A stretch of DNA of 64,000 nucleotides. Origin: JBECKX01 sp964468475. GTDB taxonomy: Bacteria > Zixibacteria > MSB-5A5 > CAIYYT01. The position numbers and the translations under genes are program-made. The notes below the pieces were generated by a model. The model saw only the letters and a list, made by a program, of their open reading frames with translations, did no database searches and had not been told where the DNA came from. Positions 52,909-61,519 of the stretch are shown here, piece after piece (position 1 is the stretch's first letter; each line of letters begins with the position of its first letter). The stretch is taken from positions 1 through 64,000 of the forward strand of contig CAYXUL010000006.1 of NCBI GenBank assembly GCA_964468475.1. Direction: 5' to 3'.

Positions 52909-53411
52909 GCAAAGGCGCTGAATCTCGCGAGATTGCAGAGAAAGTAAAGGGGAAGCGCAAGCCGGTTATCGGCATATTGGCGTTTCAGGGCGATTTCGCC
53001 AAACACCGCGAGGCGTTCCAGCGAATTGGCTGTCAAGTACGCCTGATCAAAGCTGCCTCCCAATTTGCCGAGCTTGACTGCCTCGTCATTCCCGGCGGTG
53101 AGTCCTCTGTTATCGATCGCTTCATCAAAGAACAAGAGATGGGTGATGCAATTGTCGAGTTCAGTCGTTCAAAACCGGTATGGGGAAGCTGTGCCGGGAT
53201 GATCCTGCTTGCCGGCAAGGTAACCAATGATGATCGCCTTGCGCCGTTGAAATTGATTAACATCGANNNNNNNNNNNNNNNNNNNNNNNNNNNNNNNNNN
53301 NNNNNNNNNNNNNNNNNNNNNNNNNNNNNNNNNNNNNNNNNNNNNNNNNNNNNNNNNNNNNNNNNNAGATTTCAGGAATTCGTGCTTTCTCTTATCAGAG
53401 AACCAAAGTAA
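52905..53411 (+). CDS. pdxT: Pyridoxal 5'-phosphate synthase glutaminase subunit PdxT (interrupted by assembly gap)
   Basis: Visible: the N-terminal ~120 residues with GILAFQGDFAKHREAFQRIG, IPGGESSVI and the nucleophile elbow WGSCAGMILL (Cys), and the last ~14 residues (RFQEFVLSLIREPK). The 100 N between them replace the region with the catalytic His-Glu pair; 100 is a place-holder length, so true size is unknown. Frame continuity across the gap is meaningless. It overlaps pdxS by 4 bases, the usual pdxST arrangement. Supplies ammonia from glutamine to PdxS. An extra ~20 residues precede the usual start, as the N-terminus is MSKGAESREIAEKVKGKRKP. Confidence 0.9.
   Translation: MSKGAESREIAEKVKGKRKPVIGILAFQGDFAKHREAFQRIGCQVRLIKAASQFAELDCLVIPGGESSVIDRFIKEQEMGDAIVEFSRSKPVWGSCAGMILLAGKVTNDDRLAPLKLINIXXXXXXXXXXXXXXXXXXXXXXXXXXXXXXXXXXRFQEFVLSLIREPK
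53267..53366. other. Assembly gap (100 N) inside pdxT
   Basis: Exactly 100 N, the convention for a scaffold gap of unknown length. Confidence 0.99.
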
Positions 53412-53564
53412 GACTCACCAGATCGCCGGGTTTCACTGCATCCTCACCTCCACCCAATTTCCGTACACGATTTTGCATTGCCTCCGGCGCGACAAATGCT
53501 TATAACTCAACGAGTAGCAAAGTCGTATACAATCTATAAAGTCCCAATTCGGTGGAGATAAATC

Positions 53565-55574
53565 ATGCCGGCCAAACAGAAGAAGAAATCGAAACGGAAT
53601 ATTACCGCTGAGGACCTGCTCAAACTGAGATTCGTCGACGGTATCGCCCTATCGCCAGACGAAACCGAGATCGCCATATCGGTCCGAGTCGTCGCCGAAA
53701 ATAAGAAGAAATATTACTCTCATCTCTGGATGGTAAATGTCGACGGCACCAACCTGCGGCAGTTTACGCACGGTGAGGTCAACGACTCGGTACCCACCTT
53801 CTCGCCCGATGGCAAGCTCATGGCATTTACCTCCAAACGCGGCGAAAAGAAAGGCATCTATCTCATGCCCCGCAATGGCGGTGAGTCTAAACTGCTGGTT
53901 GAAGAGGACGGCGGCTTCTCCAACCTGACTTTCTCGCCCGATGGCAAAAGTCTGCTTTGCGTCTTTCGCAAGAATGATGAAGTACCCAAAGATGAAAACG
54001 GCAAAAAGGAAGCTCCCGTCTTCCGGCACATCACGCGGCTCTTTTACAAGCTCGACAACGCCGGCTTCATGCCCAAAGATGAGGGACAGGTTTACATCTA
54101 TGACGTCGAGACAGGGGAGGGTCGTCAGCTAACTTTCGGCACGCGCGGAAAGACAAACCCCGTGTGGTCTCCCGATGGCAGGTATGTAGCCTACCTGACT
54201 AACATCCAGCGCAATCCCGACCTGCACTCCGACCTCATTGACCTCTTTGTTATTCCCGCGAAAGGCGGTAAAGCAAGACTGATCAAGACCCCCAAGGGTC
54301 CGATGATGATGCCCAGTTTCTCTCCGGACGGCAAGCATATCGCCTATCTGGGTCACGATGATCCCGACGATGCCTGGGGAGTGACCAATATTCATGTCTG
54401 GAAAGTTCCGGTGCGCGGTGGCAAAGCTGTTGACCTGACACCTACCCTCGACCGTATGTGCATCGACCTGACCATCGCAGACATGGTTGAGGTGCACGAC
54501 GCCGGTTTGCTCAAATGGTCAGCAGATGGGAAGCATCTTTACTTCATGGTATCGGATGCGGGTACAGTGCACGTCTACCGCATGACAGCCAGCGGTCGCA
54601 ATCGTGAGGTTGTTGTTGGCGGTAAGCGCCAGGTGATGGGAGTTTCGCTCAACGGGAAAACCAACACCCTGGCCATGATCGTGACGGACATGACAACCCC
54701 GGCGGAAGTGTATTCCGCCTCCGGCGCCGGCGGGAGACTCAAGCAGGTTACCAAATTCAATGACTGGCTGAAGAAAGAGGTCAACCTCAGCAAGCCGGAA
54801 GAATTAATCTTCAAGAGTACCAAGAATTACCCGGTACATGGCTGGATTATGAAACCTCCGGGATTCAATGCACGCCGCAGGTATCCTTCAATCCTGGAAA
54901 TTCATGGCGGTCCGCGCGGCCAGTACGGATTCAGTTTCTTCCACGAAATGCAATTTCTCGCCGCGCAGGGATACGTCGTCTATTTCTCCAATCCACGCGG
55001 CGGCCAGGGTTATGGCGAGAAACACGCTGAGCCAATCGTCAAAGGCTGGGGGACAGCAGACTATGACGACTGCATGGCCGTTGCCGACCACATGGCGGCG
55101 TTGCCCTACATCGACACCAAAAAGATGGGGGTCACCGGCGGAAGTTACGGCGGCTATATGACCAACTGGATCGTGGGACATACCAACCGCTTTCGCGCAG
55201 CCGTAACGCAACGGTCAGTGGTAAATCTTGAATCAATGTATGGCTCCTCCGATATCGGCTTTGCGATTCCTCGTGAAGTCGGCGGAAATCCATTTGACAA
55301 CCTTGAGGCATATCGCAAGATGTCGCCTTTAACGTACGTGAAGAAGATCAAGACCCCGCTGCTTATCATTCATTCTGAACAAGATCTGCGCTGCCCGATG
55401 GAGCAGGCTGAGCAGTTGTTTATTTCGCTCAAGATGATGGGCCGAACCACTGAATTCGTGCGCTTCCCGCAGGAGCCACACGGTTTGTCACGCTGCGGCA
55501 GACCCGACCGGCGCCTGGCACGCCTTGATTGGCTGCAGAAGTGGTTTGATCGCTACCTGAAGGGTAAGAAGTAA
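53565..55574 (+). CDS. S9 family (acylaminoacyl/dipeptidyl-type) peptidase
   Basis: 669 residues; GGTGGAG precedes ATG 53565. The N-terminal region is a seven-bladed propeller with repeated FSPDGK words (about residues 25-390). The C-terminal alpha/beta hydrolase has Ser in GVTGGSYGGYMTNW, Asp in IIHSEQDLRCP and His in EPHGLSRCG, the full prolyl-oligopeptidase triad. No signal peptide (MPAKQKKKSKRNI), so it is probably cytosolic. Cuts short peptides, probably releasing blocked or N-terminal residues. The stop overlaps or touches the start region of the zinc-ribbon gene. Confidence 0.95.
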   Translation: MPAKQKKKSKRNITAEDLLKLRFVDGIALSPDETEIAISVRVVAENKKKYYSHLWMVNVDGTNLRQFTHGEVNDSVPTFSPDGKLMAFTSKRGEKKGIYLMPRNGGESKLLVEEDGGFSNLTFSPDGKSLLCVFRKNDEVPKDENGKKEAPVFRHITRLFYKLDNAGFMPKDEGQVYIYDVETGEGRQLTFGTRGKTNPVWSPDGRYVAYLTNIQRNPDLHSDLIDLFVIPAKGGKARLIKTPKGPMMMPSFSPDGKHIAYLGHDDPDDAWGVTNIHVWKVPVRGGKAVDLTPTLDRMCIDLTIADMVEVHDAGLLKWSADGKHLYFMVSDAGTVHVYRMTASGRNREVVVGGKRQVMGVSLNGKTNTLAMIVTDMTTPAEVYSASGAGGRLKQVTKFNDWLKKEVNLSKPEELIFKSTKNYPVHGWIMKPPGFNARRRYPSILEIHGGPRGQYGFSFFHEMQFLAAQGYVVYFSNPRGGQGYGEKHAEPIVKGWGTADYDDCMAVADHMAALPYIDTKKMGVTGGSYGGYMTNWIVGHTNRFRAAVTQRSVVNLESMYGSSDIGFAIPREVGGNPFDNLEAYRKMSPLTYVKKIKTPLLIIHSEQDLRCPMEQAEQLFISLKMMGRTTEFVRFPQEPHGLSRCGRPDRRLARLDWLQKWFDRYLKGKK

Positions 55575-55666
55575 TGGCCGCTGGCGCGGGCGCAGGAGGA
55601 GCTGCGGCAGCGTCGGCCGCAAAGGCCGCAAAGAGATGGCATCGAAAACAATTATGGGAGATTCTT

Positions 55667-55873
55667 ATGACGCAGGAACCTGTCACCTGTCCGGTGTGTG
55701 GCAAGGGTACGTTGGTACCGCTATTATCATCAAGTTCAACTAACTGGGTTTGCACCCAGCCTGAGTGTGATTACATGATCCACCAGCATGGATCCGACAA
55801 TACCAAAGTCTGGAAAGGACGAGCTGTCAGAGAAGACAAGCAATCTCCCGACTCCTGGCTGAACGCGCCTTAG
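55667..55873 (+). CDS. Small zinc-ribbon protein
   Basis: 68 residues from ATG 55667 (GGGAG 6 bases upstream). A longer reading from ATG 55574, overlapping the previous stop, would add an Ala/Gly-rich ~31-residue leader (MAAGAGAGGAAAASAAKAAK...). CPVCGKG and CTQPEC give a two-Cys-pair zinc ribbon, with WVC and YMIHQHG between and after. A C-terminal topoisomerase-type or transcription-factor-like zinc finger is the nearest look-alike. Function unknown; probably co-transcribed with the S9 peptidase. Confidence 0.65.
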   Translation: MTQEPVTCPVCGKGTLVPLLSSSSTNWVCTQPECDYMIHQHGSDNTKVWKGRAVREDKQSPDSWLNAP

Positions 55874-56022
55874 AGTCCGACAAACCTTCAGACCGTCCCG
55901 CTGCTGTTTCAATCTGAAATTGTGTGAAGCAGCAATATTCGCAAGCATGCAAGAATTTCATCGCTTGTTCCAACCCTGCCGCCAAAAGTCTTAATTCAAA
56001 GCACTGAATCACTTAAGAAATC

Positions 56023-56085
56023 CTGCCACGTTCCGATATGAAAACAGGCGGCACGGTTTGCCGTCACTAACGGAACGTAAGGCAG
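56023..56085 (+). promoter_or_regulatory. Large RNA hairpin that overlaps the kinase ribosome-binding site
   Basis: CTGCC-ACGTTCCG (56023-56035) pairs with CGGAACGT-AA-GGCAG (56071-56085), and GGCGGCA (56047-56053) pairs with TGCCGTC (56059-56065) inside it. The ribosome site AAGG (56079-56082) lies in the 3' arm, 6 bases before ATG 56089, so folding would hide it. It may be a translational switch or thermosensor. Seen directly; function is inference. It does not resemble a riboswitch class I know. Confidence 0.5.
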
Positions 56086-56088
56086 AAA

Positions 56089-57195
56089 ATGCAGGATTCA
56101 AAAGAGACCGGTTCAGCGGTCATGGAACAATCGAGGGAAACAACAGCCGGACAGTTGTCAGAGCAACTGAGCCGTATTTCCGAGCTTCTCACCCCCAAGG
56201 AGTTTCGCGCCGAGTTCGGGTTGCGCTTTAATGCGCTTCTCGGCGCCACAGGACTCGATTGGAGGCTTGCCAGCAAGAAGAAGCTGGAAGAAGCTAAACC
56301 AGATCCGCAGAGCGAACTGACGCTTTCTCTGCAATTCCCCAAGGCTGAGCGCTACTTGATTCTCTCCCGGGCGCTGTCCGGGCTACCCGATAGCGTCACT
56401 CATCCCGTCATGGATGCAATGTTGGTTCTGAGTTCTGACTGGTGTGCTGCAATCGAGGCCGATGTTGTCGGGAGTCAGAGTTCGCAGCACGGCGAACCGA
56501 TCAAAGCTGATCAGTTTGCTGTTCAGCTCAATGCGACAAGCCCGCATCTTCCCGAATTCCTGCCGGCTCGCCTGGTTCACAAACTGCGCAACTACCTTAC
56601 GCCTATCATCTCCGGTGCCGGTCAGATCAAGGAAACTGCGCGTCTTGAGGGAACGACGGATCATGCTGCCATGGCGGAACTGGTCGTATCCGGCGGCAGA
56701 GACCAGGAGAAGTTGCTGGAGAGGTTTATGCTGACCTACGGTCCCCTTGATATCCAGCGCGCCCAGATCAACCTGACCGATCTTATTCAGTCAATTGTTA
56801 GCGGTTATCGTTCACGCGGTCATCGCTCCATCAATATTGGCGAGCTCCCCAATGAAGTGCTTTGCTACCAGGACGACAACTTTCTGCGGACAATCTACGG
56901 CGAAGTCATAGACAACGCACTTGAAGCGGGCGGCGACGATCCGATCGCGATCAGCTTCTCCTATGATAAGAATTCAACTTCACTTCAGATCGTAAATTCA
57001 GGGACCGCCACAGTCGACGAAGTTGAGAAGCAGTTCTTCAAACCATTCTACAGCCACAAACCGGGCCACAACGGCCTGGGGCTGTCGCTGGCTCGACGCC
57101 TGGCCCGCGAAATGGAGGGAGACTTACGCTCCTCGACAACAACAGATGCTATTTGTTTTGAAGTAACAATTCCACGGAACCTCAATAAATTCTGA
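56089..57195 (+). CDS. Soluble histidine kinase of an NtrB/NtrC-type pair
   Basis: 368 residues, no membrane segment or signal peptide. The N-terminal ~150 residues have no recognised sensor fold. A HisKA-like helix with His164 in LVHKLRNYLTPIISGAGQIKE and an HATPase domain (EVIDNALEAG, PFYSHKPGHNGLGLSLARRLA) follow. Its stop overlaps the ATG 57195 in-frame start of the response regulator, so the two are one operon and presumably partners. It probably senses a cytoplasmic signal. A structured leader overlaps its ribosome site. Confidence 0.88.
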   Translation: MQDSKETGSAVMEQSRETTAGQLSEQLSRISELLTPKEFRAEFGLRFNALLGATGLDWRLASKKKLEEAKPDPQSELTLSLQFPKAERYLILSRALSGLPDSVTHPVMDAMLVLSSDWCAAIEADVVGSQSSQHGEPIKADQFAVQLNATSPHLPEFLPARLVHKLRNYLTPIISGAGQIKETARLEGTTDHAAMAELVVSGGRDQEKLLERFMLTYGPLDIQRAQINLTDLIQSIVSGYRSRGHRSINIGELPNEVLCYQDDNFLRTIYGEVIDNALEAGGDDPIAISFSYDKNSTSLQIVNSGTATVDEVEKQFFKPFYSHKPGHNGLGLSLARRLAREMEGDLRSSTTTDAICFEVTIPRNLNKF

Positions 57196-57218
57196 TGAGC
57201 CAGGTGAAAGGATACACA

Positions 57219-58592
57219 ATGGCCGCAATACTTGTAGTAGACGACGATCGTAATCTCTGCAACGCTCTCAAAGTATTGTTGACCCGCAGCGGCTACGATA
57301 CCGATTGCGCGATGACGATGGAGGAAGCGCAGGCACGTCTGGAGGGTCGTTTTTACGATCTGATTATCACTGATTTGCGCATTGCGGAAGAATCGGGACT
57401 AGATGTGATCGAGATGGCAAAGAAATTCACTCCCGATGTCGAGGTAATTGTATTAACCGGATACGGAACTGTCGATTCGGCGGTTGCGGCTATCAAGAAA
57501 GGCGCTTTCGACTACATGACCAAGCCCTTCAATGAGGAAGAGCTGCGGGTTCAGGTGCGCAAGGCCCTCGAGCAAACCCAGATGAAAAACGAGCTGCGCC
57601 ACCTGCGGCGTGCTTTCAAAGAACAGTTCAATTTTGAGAATATTATCGGCCAGTCGGCATCGATCAGATCGCTGATCGATGTGGTCAAGCAGGTTGCTCC
57701 GCAGGAGATCAACGTACTTATCAGCGGTGAATCAGGAACCGGCAAAGAGCTCTTTGCCAAGGCAATTCACAACAACTCGAATCGCCGCAACAATAAGTTC
57801 GTGGCGATCAATTGCTCGGCGATGCCTGATCTTCTGCTCGAATCAGAACTATTCGGCCATGTAAAGGGCGCTTTCACCTCCGCAACCACGAATAAGAAAG
57901 GCCTGTTCGAAGATGCCGAAGGCGGCACGGTCTTCCTGGATGAAGTCGGTGACACCTCCCCTGCCCTGCAGGCCAAGTTGCTCCGAGTTTTGCAGGAGGG
58001 TGAAATTCGGCCGGTGGGTTCCAATGACATTTTGCGGGCGAATGTCCGCATCATCGCAGCGACCAACCGCAGGCTTGAACAGCTGGTGGCGGCGGGCAAG
58101 TTCCGCGAAGATCTCTACTACCGCCTCAATGTGGTGCCGATATCGATTCCTCCGCTCACGGAGCGGCGCGAGGATATCATCCCGCTGACGCAATACTTCC
58201 TCACGAAGTACTGCGAGCATTTCAACAAGACACCGCGCCGGCTCACTGAGGCTGCTTGCGATAAGTTAATCCAGCATGAATGGCCCGGAAACGTCCGTGA
58301 ACTTGAAAACACACTCAAGCGGGCAGTGGCTCTCTCGATCAGCAACACAATCGACGTGGAGAATCTCTTCCTGATGAAGCCGCTCGCGCATGAGATTGAA
58401 CCTGATCCCAAGCGTTCCGGTATTCGTGGAATTCGCAGTACCAGGTCGATGGAAGATGTGCAGCGCGAACATATTGTCCGCAGTCTTCGCGACAATAACT
58501 GGAACTATTCCCTGACCGCGAATAAGCTCGGAATTGGGCGCACCACCCTGTGGCGCAAGGTCAAGAAGTTCAATATCGCCAAAGAGAAATAG
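57219..58592 (+). CDS. NtrC-family sigma-54-dependent response regulator
   Basis: 457 residues from ATG 57219, which gives MAAILVVDDDRN and has AAGGA 7 bases upstream; ATG 57195 overlapping the kinase stop is an alternative. Receiver domain (VVDDD, LIITDLRI phospho-acceptor Asp, Lys in TKPFNEEE), AAA+ domain with Walker A GESGTGKE, GAFTSA loop (sigma-54 contact), Walker B GTVFLDE and RLNVVPISIPPL, and a C-terminal Fis-type helix-turn-helix (NWNYSLTANKLGIGRTTLWRKVKKFN). Activates sigma-54 promoters after phosphorylation, probably by the adjacent kinase. No typical sigma-54 site was found nearby. Confidence 0.96.
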   Translation: MAAILVVDDDRNLCNALKVLLTRSGYDTDCAMTMEEAQARLEGRFYDLIITDLRIAEESGLDVIEMAKKFTPDVEVIVLTGYGTVDSAVAAIKKGAFDYMTKPFNEEELRVQVRKALEQTQMKNELRHLRRAFKEQFNFENIIGQSASIRSLIDVVKQVAPQEINVLISGESGTGKELFAKAIHNNSNRRNNKFVAINCSAMPDLLLESELFGHVKGAFTSATTNKKGLFEDAEGGTVFLDEVGDTSPALQAKLLRVLQEGEIRPVGSNDILRANVRIIAATNRRLEQLVAAGKFREDLYYRLNVVPISIPPLTERREDIIPLTQYFLTKYCEHFNKTPRRLTEAACDKLIQHEWPGNVRELENTLKRAVALSISNTIDVENLFLMKPLAHEIEPDPKRSGIRGIRSTRSMEDVQREHIVRSLRDNNWNYSLTANKLGIGRTTLWRKVKKFNIAKEK

Positions 58593-58777
58593 CATTTCGT
58601 GCGGTGCGGTTGCTGAGGAATCTCTGCCTGACGACCGCCCGCACTCAGACATCGCGCACCGTGTGAAATACAGAACGCTAAGGCGACTCTTTTTGTCTCC
58701 TACAATCAATCCAATTTTCGACCCATTTTTCTGGGCCTTACCCGGGAACCATCTAATCAGAGTGCTGTTCCTATTGA

Positions 58778-58806
58778 TTGACAAACGGTTTCTGGTTGAT
58801 TAGATA
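58778..58806 (+). promoter_or_regulatory. Sigma-70-type promoter of the ECF sigma/anti-sigma operon
   Basis: TTGACA (58778-58783), 17-base spacer, TAGATA (58801-58806). The expected start point (about 58812-58814) is only 2-4 bases before ATG 58816, so the mRNA may be leaderless or translation may start further on. Confidence 0.65.
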
Positions 58807-58815
58807 GCTACCAAG

Positions 58816-59403
58816 ATGGTTGGGAACGACGCCAGAAGCCAGAAGAAGAAGGACTTCGAGTCCGAGGCGATGGTTCATACTGAAGCATTGTATCGAACCG
58901 CGCTGAGGATGACGAAGAACGAAGTTGATGCGGAGGATTTGGTTCAGGAGACGTTGTTAAAGGCTTACCGAAGCTTCGATCGATTCGAGAAAGGCACCAA
59001 TGCCAAGGCGTGGTTGTTCAAGATAATGACCAACACCTTTATCAACAACTACCGCGCCAAGCAGAAGGAATCCACTTCGATTTCCTTTGACGATGTCGAC
59101 GACAGCTATCTCCACAGTCAACTTCGAGACAAACCATCTGAAACGGGCAACCCGGAGCGAGATTTCTATAACAAGATTCTCGACAAAGATGTCGTGGAAG
59201 CTATCGAGAAGCTGCCTCCGGAGTTCAGGATGGTAGTGGTCTTAGCATTTAACGAAGGCTTTGCCTATCAGGAAATTGCCAACATACTCGGAATCCAGGT
59301 CGGTACTGTAAAATCAAGACTGCATCGTGGACGGAAAATGTTGCAGAAACTCCTGTGGGAATATGCGAATGACGGAACCTCTAAGGAAAGAACAGAACAG
59401 TGA
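58816..59403 (+). CDS. ECF sigma factor
   Basis: 195 residues. Sigma-2 region (HTEALYRTALRMTKNEVDAEDLVQETLLKAYRSFDRFEKGTNAKAWLFKIMTNTFINNYRAK) and sigma-4 region (LPPEFRMVVVLAFNEGFAYQEIANILGIQVGTVKSRLHRGRKML) are typical of SigE/SigH-like ECF factors. An ATG at 58870 would trim 18 residues before sigma-2 and is an alternative start. Followed by the anti-sigma gene with a 4-base overlap. It is preceded by a good vegetative promoter; an ECF-type autoregulated promoter was not seen. Confidence 0.95.
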   Translation: MVGNDARSQKKKDFESEAMVHTEALYRTALRMTKNEVDAEDLVQETLLKAYRSFDRFEKGTNAKAWLFKIMTNTFINNYRAKQKESTSISFDDVDDSYLHSQLRDKPSETGNPERDFYNKILDKDVVEAIEKLPPEFRMVVVLAFNEGFAYQEIANILGIQVGTVKSRLHRGRKMLQKLLWEYANDGTSKERTEQ

Positions 59404-60173
59404 ATTGCCGTGAAGTACTTGCCCGCTTGTATGAATACCTCGACACGGAACTGGATGAGTCTGATCGCAAAAGCGTAGACACTCATCTCGAATTCTGTAC
59501 CGATTGCCTGAAGAAGTACCAGCTTGAAGAAGAATTCAACAAAGTAGTAAAGGAAAAATCAGCAACTGCGGCTGATGTGACCAGCCTTAAGGCGCGTGTC
59601 CTCACTGAAATTGACAAGATCGACAAGGTGGGAGGCAGTAGCTCACGCAATGTGTTTTTTCTGCTAGCGCCCCTGGCGGCGGCAATCATAGTCACTCTTT
59701 TCATTGTTAACCCTTGGGCCACGAACTCCCGCGCGCGAAACCTCGAGAGGTTCGGCCCCTTCGCAACCGAACATAGCAAATGCCTCGGTGACCTGAAGGA
59801 CTTTGCAGTTGAGTCTGCGAACCCGCAGCAGGTTTACGCCGTAATGTCGCAGATGGGGGTCCTGCCCGAACAGCTCTTCAGCAATCATGACGGCGAAGTT
59901 AGCCTGATCAAGGGCGGCGTGGCGAATACCAGGTATGGCAACGGCCTTCACCTCGACTATGAACTGACACACGGCAACGTCTCAATCATCGTCATTCCGA
60001 AGGATCACTTTGACAAGAGTGGCCTTGAGCGCTACGAAAAGGACGGCAAGACCTTCTATTTCGGATCCTGCCCCAAGTATCAGTATGTTGTCTGGGAAGT
60101 GGGCGATCAGGATTGTGTCGCTATTAGCACCATGCCTGAAGCCAAGCTTATGGGGTTTGTGACAACGTTCTGA
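59400..60173 (+). CDS. Membrane anti-sigma factor with zinc-finger (ZAS) domain
   Basis: 257 residues from GTG 59400, overlapping the sigma stop. N-terminal putative zinc finger with the H-x3-C-x2-C motif (THLEFCTDC), one membrane helix (about residues 85-105; VFFLLAPLAAAIIVTLFIV) and a ~150-residue periplasmic domain of unknown family. It would hold the sigma factor inactive until a periplasmic signal triggers release. A strong terminator follows at 60256. Confidence 0.88.
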   Translation: MNCREVLARLYEYLDTELDESDRKSVDTHLEFCTDCLKKYQLEEEFNKVVKEKSATAADVTSLKARVLTEIDKIDKVGGSSSRNVFFLLAPLAAAIIVTLFIVNPWATNSRARNLERFGPFATEHSKCLGDLKDFAVESANPQQVYAVMSQMGVLPEQLFSNHDGEVSLIKGGVANTRYGNGLHLDYELTHGNVSIIVIPKDHFDKSGLERYEKDGKTFYFGSCPKYQYVVWEVGDQDCVAISTMPEAKLMGFVTTF

Positions 60174-60255
60174 GCTGTAAGTACTAACTGAGCCGTAGGT
60201 CAAGTTCCCTCGGAACTGGACAGGCTTCTTGATTGCTGAATAATTTCTGACGAGT

Positions 60256-60286
60256 CGAAACCATTGTGGTTTCGATTTTTTTCTTT
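60256..60286 (+). terminator. Rho-independent terminator of the sigma/anti-sigma operon
   Basis: CGAAACCA (60256-60263) and TGGTTTCG (60267-60274) form a perfect 8-bp stem with a 3-base loop, followed by ATTTTTTTCTTT. Confidence 0.85.
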
Positions 60287-60319
60287 CCATTGTTTACTGC
60301 TGAATCGCTGGTCAAATTA

Positions 60320-60480
60320 CCGTGCGAGGTGTACGTCCTCGTGCACCGCGTTCCAGTTTCAAGTAAGAACGATCGAATCGCGGTCAAAACCGCTCCTGCA
60401 GAGTGCGGAGCGCACTAATTCCCCTCTATCAAGAGGGGTGGATTCCGATTCTTTCCGCAGATGCGGAGGAATCGGAAGAC
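60320..60480. repeat. Palindromic repeat island A
   Basis: The intergenic region 60174-60515 contains, beyond the terminator, a chain of different short palindromes. CGAGG/CCTCG lies near 60325-60341. GCGGT-CAAA-ACCGC is at 60380-60393, AGTGCG-GAG-CGCACT at 60402-60416, and CCCCTCT-ATCA-AGAGGGG at 60421-60438. A long stem of TTCCGATTC/GAATCGGAA enclosing TCCGC/GCGGA is at 60443-60477. A 28-base segment at 60373-60400 is repeated exactly at 61705-61732. No gene is seen; the words are not a CRISPR (no regular spacing). Confidence 0.75.
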
Positions 60481-60515
60481 GGGGTGTGTAAAGCCTTCCC
60501 CAGGTGCTTCCATCC

Positions 60516-61445
60516 TCAAAACGTCAGCTGATGTTTCTCCGACCCATCCGGTCGCATTAACCACAGATAGCCGTTCCAATGATTGTCCTTAGTATAAACG
60601 ATCCATTGACCATCCGGCGACCAGTCCGGGAATTCACCTCCTTCCGTAGTTAGTTGATGGGGTTCTCCCCCGCTCGTGGGCACCGTCCAAAGATTATAAT
60701 GAACTGTGAAAACCACCGTCTTTCCATCAGGTGATACTGCTAAACTGGTTTTGTAGCCCGGTTTGTCAGAAATGAGCCAGAGGGCATCGGAGTATAAGTT
60801 ATAGGCATAGAGCTTACCTTCGGAGTATCGAGCAGAATCTATTACCACGAGAGTTGAGCAGTCGGGCATCCAGTCGCCAGCAAATGTTCTATCTTCGCCT
60901 ACAATATTCAGGACCGAATCCATAGATAGATCGTAGATCTGCATGCCGACATAGTTGAAACGATCAAAAAACACTATTCTGTCGCCACAAGGTGACCATG
61001 ACGGGGAATAGCTTTGATTGCGATAAGTAATACGGTGAAGCGTATCTGAATCAAAGTCGTAGATGTAAACTTGACCACGTTGAACTACAGCGAGTTTACG
61101 GCTATCGGGAGACCAGGTAAATCCGTCGAAGATGACATTCGGCCATAAGCAAGTCTCATGGCCTGTTGCCATATTGTGTATAAAGGCACCGAATTGCCAG
61201 GAAGTATCTTTGCCTGCGTCAGCAGGTTCCCGGTGGTAGACTATCTTCGAGCCATCCGGCGACCATGCGGCGGCCACATCGACCTGTGTCTGGAGCCAAG
61301 TGCGTTCGCCTGGAGGTTGTTCGTCCCCGCTATCAGTTGGCTTCTTATGGCATGTCTCCACAATCCCGGCAACCAGCAGGCAGAACACTACTAGCGCCAG
61401 CAAGCGAAGAGTACGGTATGATGAAAGAAATTCAGAGGTCAACAT
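60516..61445 (-). CDS. TolB-like beta-propeller protein
   Basis: 309 residues; GGAGGAG lies before ATG 61445 on the minus strand. The N-terminal hydrophobic segment (LRLLALVVFCLLVAGIVETC) looks like a signal peptide with an imperfect lipobox (VETC). The remainder is six or so PD40/TolB-type blades with repeated WSPDGSKIVY, WSPDSRKLAVV, WSPCGDRIVFF, VSPDGKTVVF and WSPDGQWIVYTKD words. Likely secreted or lipid-anchored; function unknown. It lies between the two palindromic islands, which flank it on both sides. Confidence 0.8.
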   Translation of the reverse strand: MLTSEFLSSYRTLRLLALVVFCLLVAGIVETCHKKPTDSGDEQPPGERTWLQTQVDVAAAWSPDGSKIVYHREPADAGKDTSWQFGAFIHNMATGHETCLWPNVIFDGFTWSPDSRKLAVVQRGQVYIYDFDSDTLHRITYRNQSYSPSWSPCGDRIVFFDRFNYVGMQIYDLSMDSVLNIVGEDRTFAGDWMPDCSTLVVIDSARYSEGKLYAYNLYSDALWLISDKPGYKTSLAVSPDGKTVVFTVHYNLWTVPTSGGEPHQLTTEGGEFPDWSPDGQWIVYTKDNHWNGYLWLMRPDGSEKHQLTF

Positions 61446-61519
61446 AGCTCCTCCATCCTGTGAGCCACATCAATAAAGATGACTCATGCATCGATTTAGT
61501 CAAGCTGAAAAAATCGACC

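Noticed and set aside
60320..60480. CRISPR array
   Set aside because: The palindromes differ from one another and spacing is irregular, and no cas gene is present.
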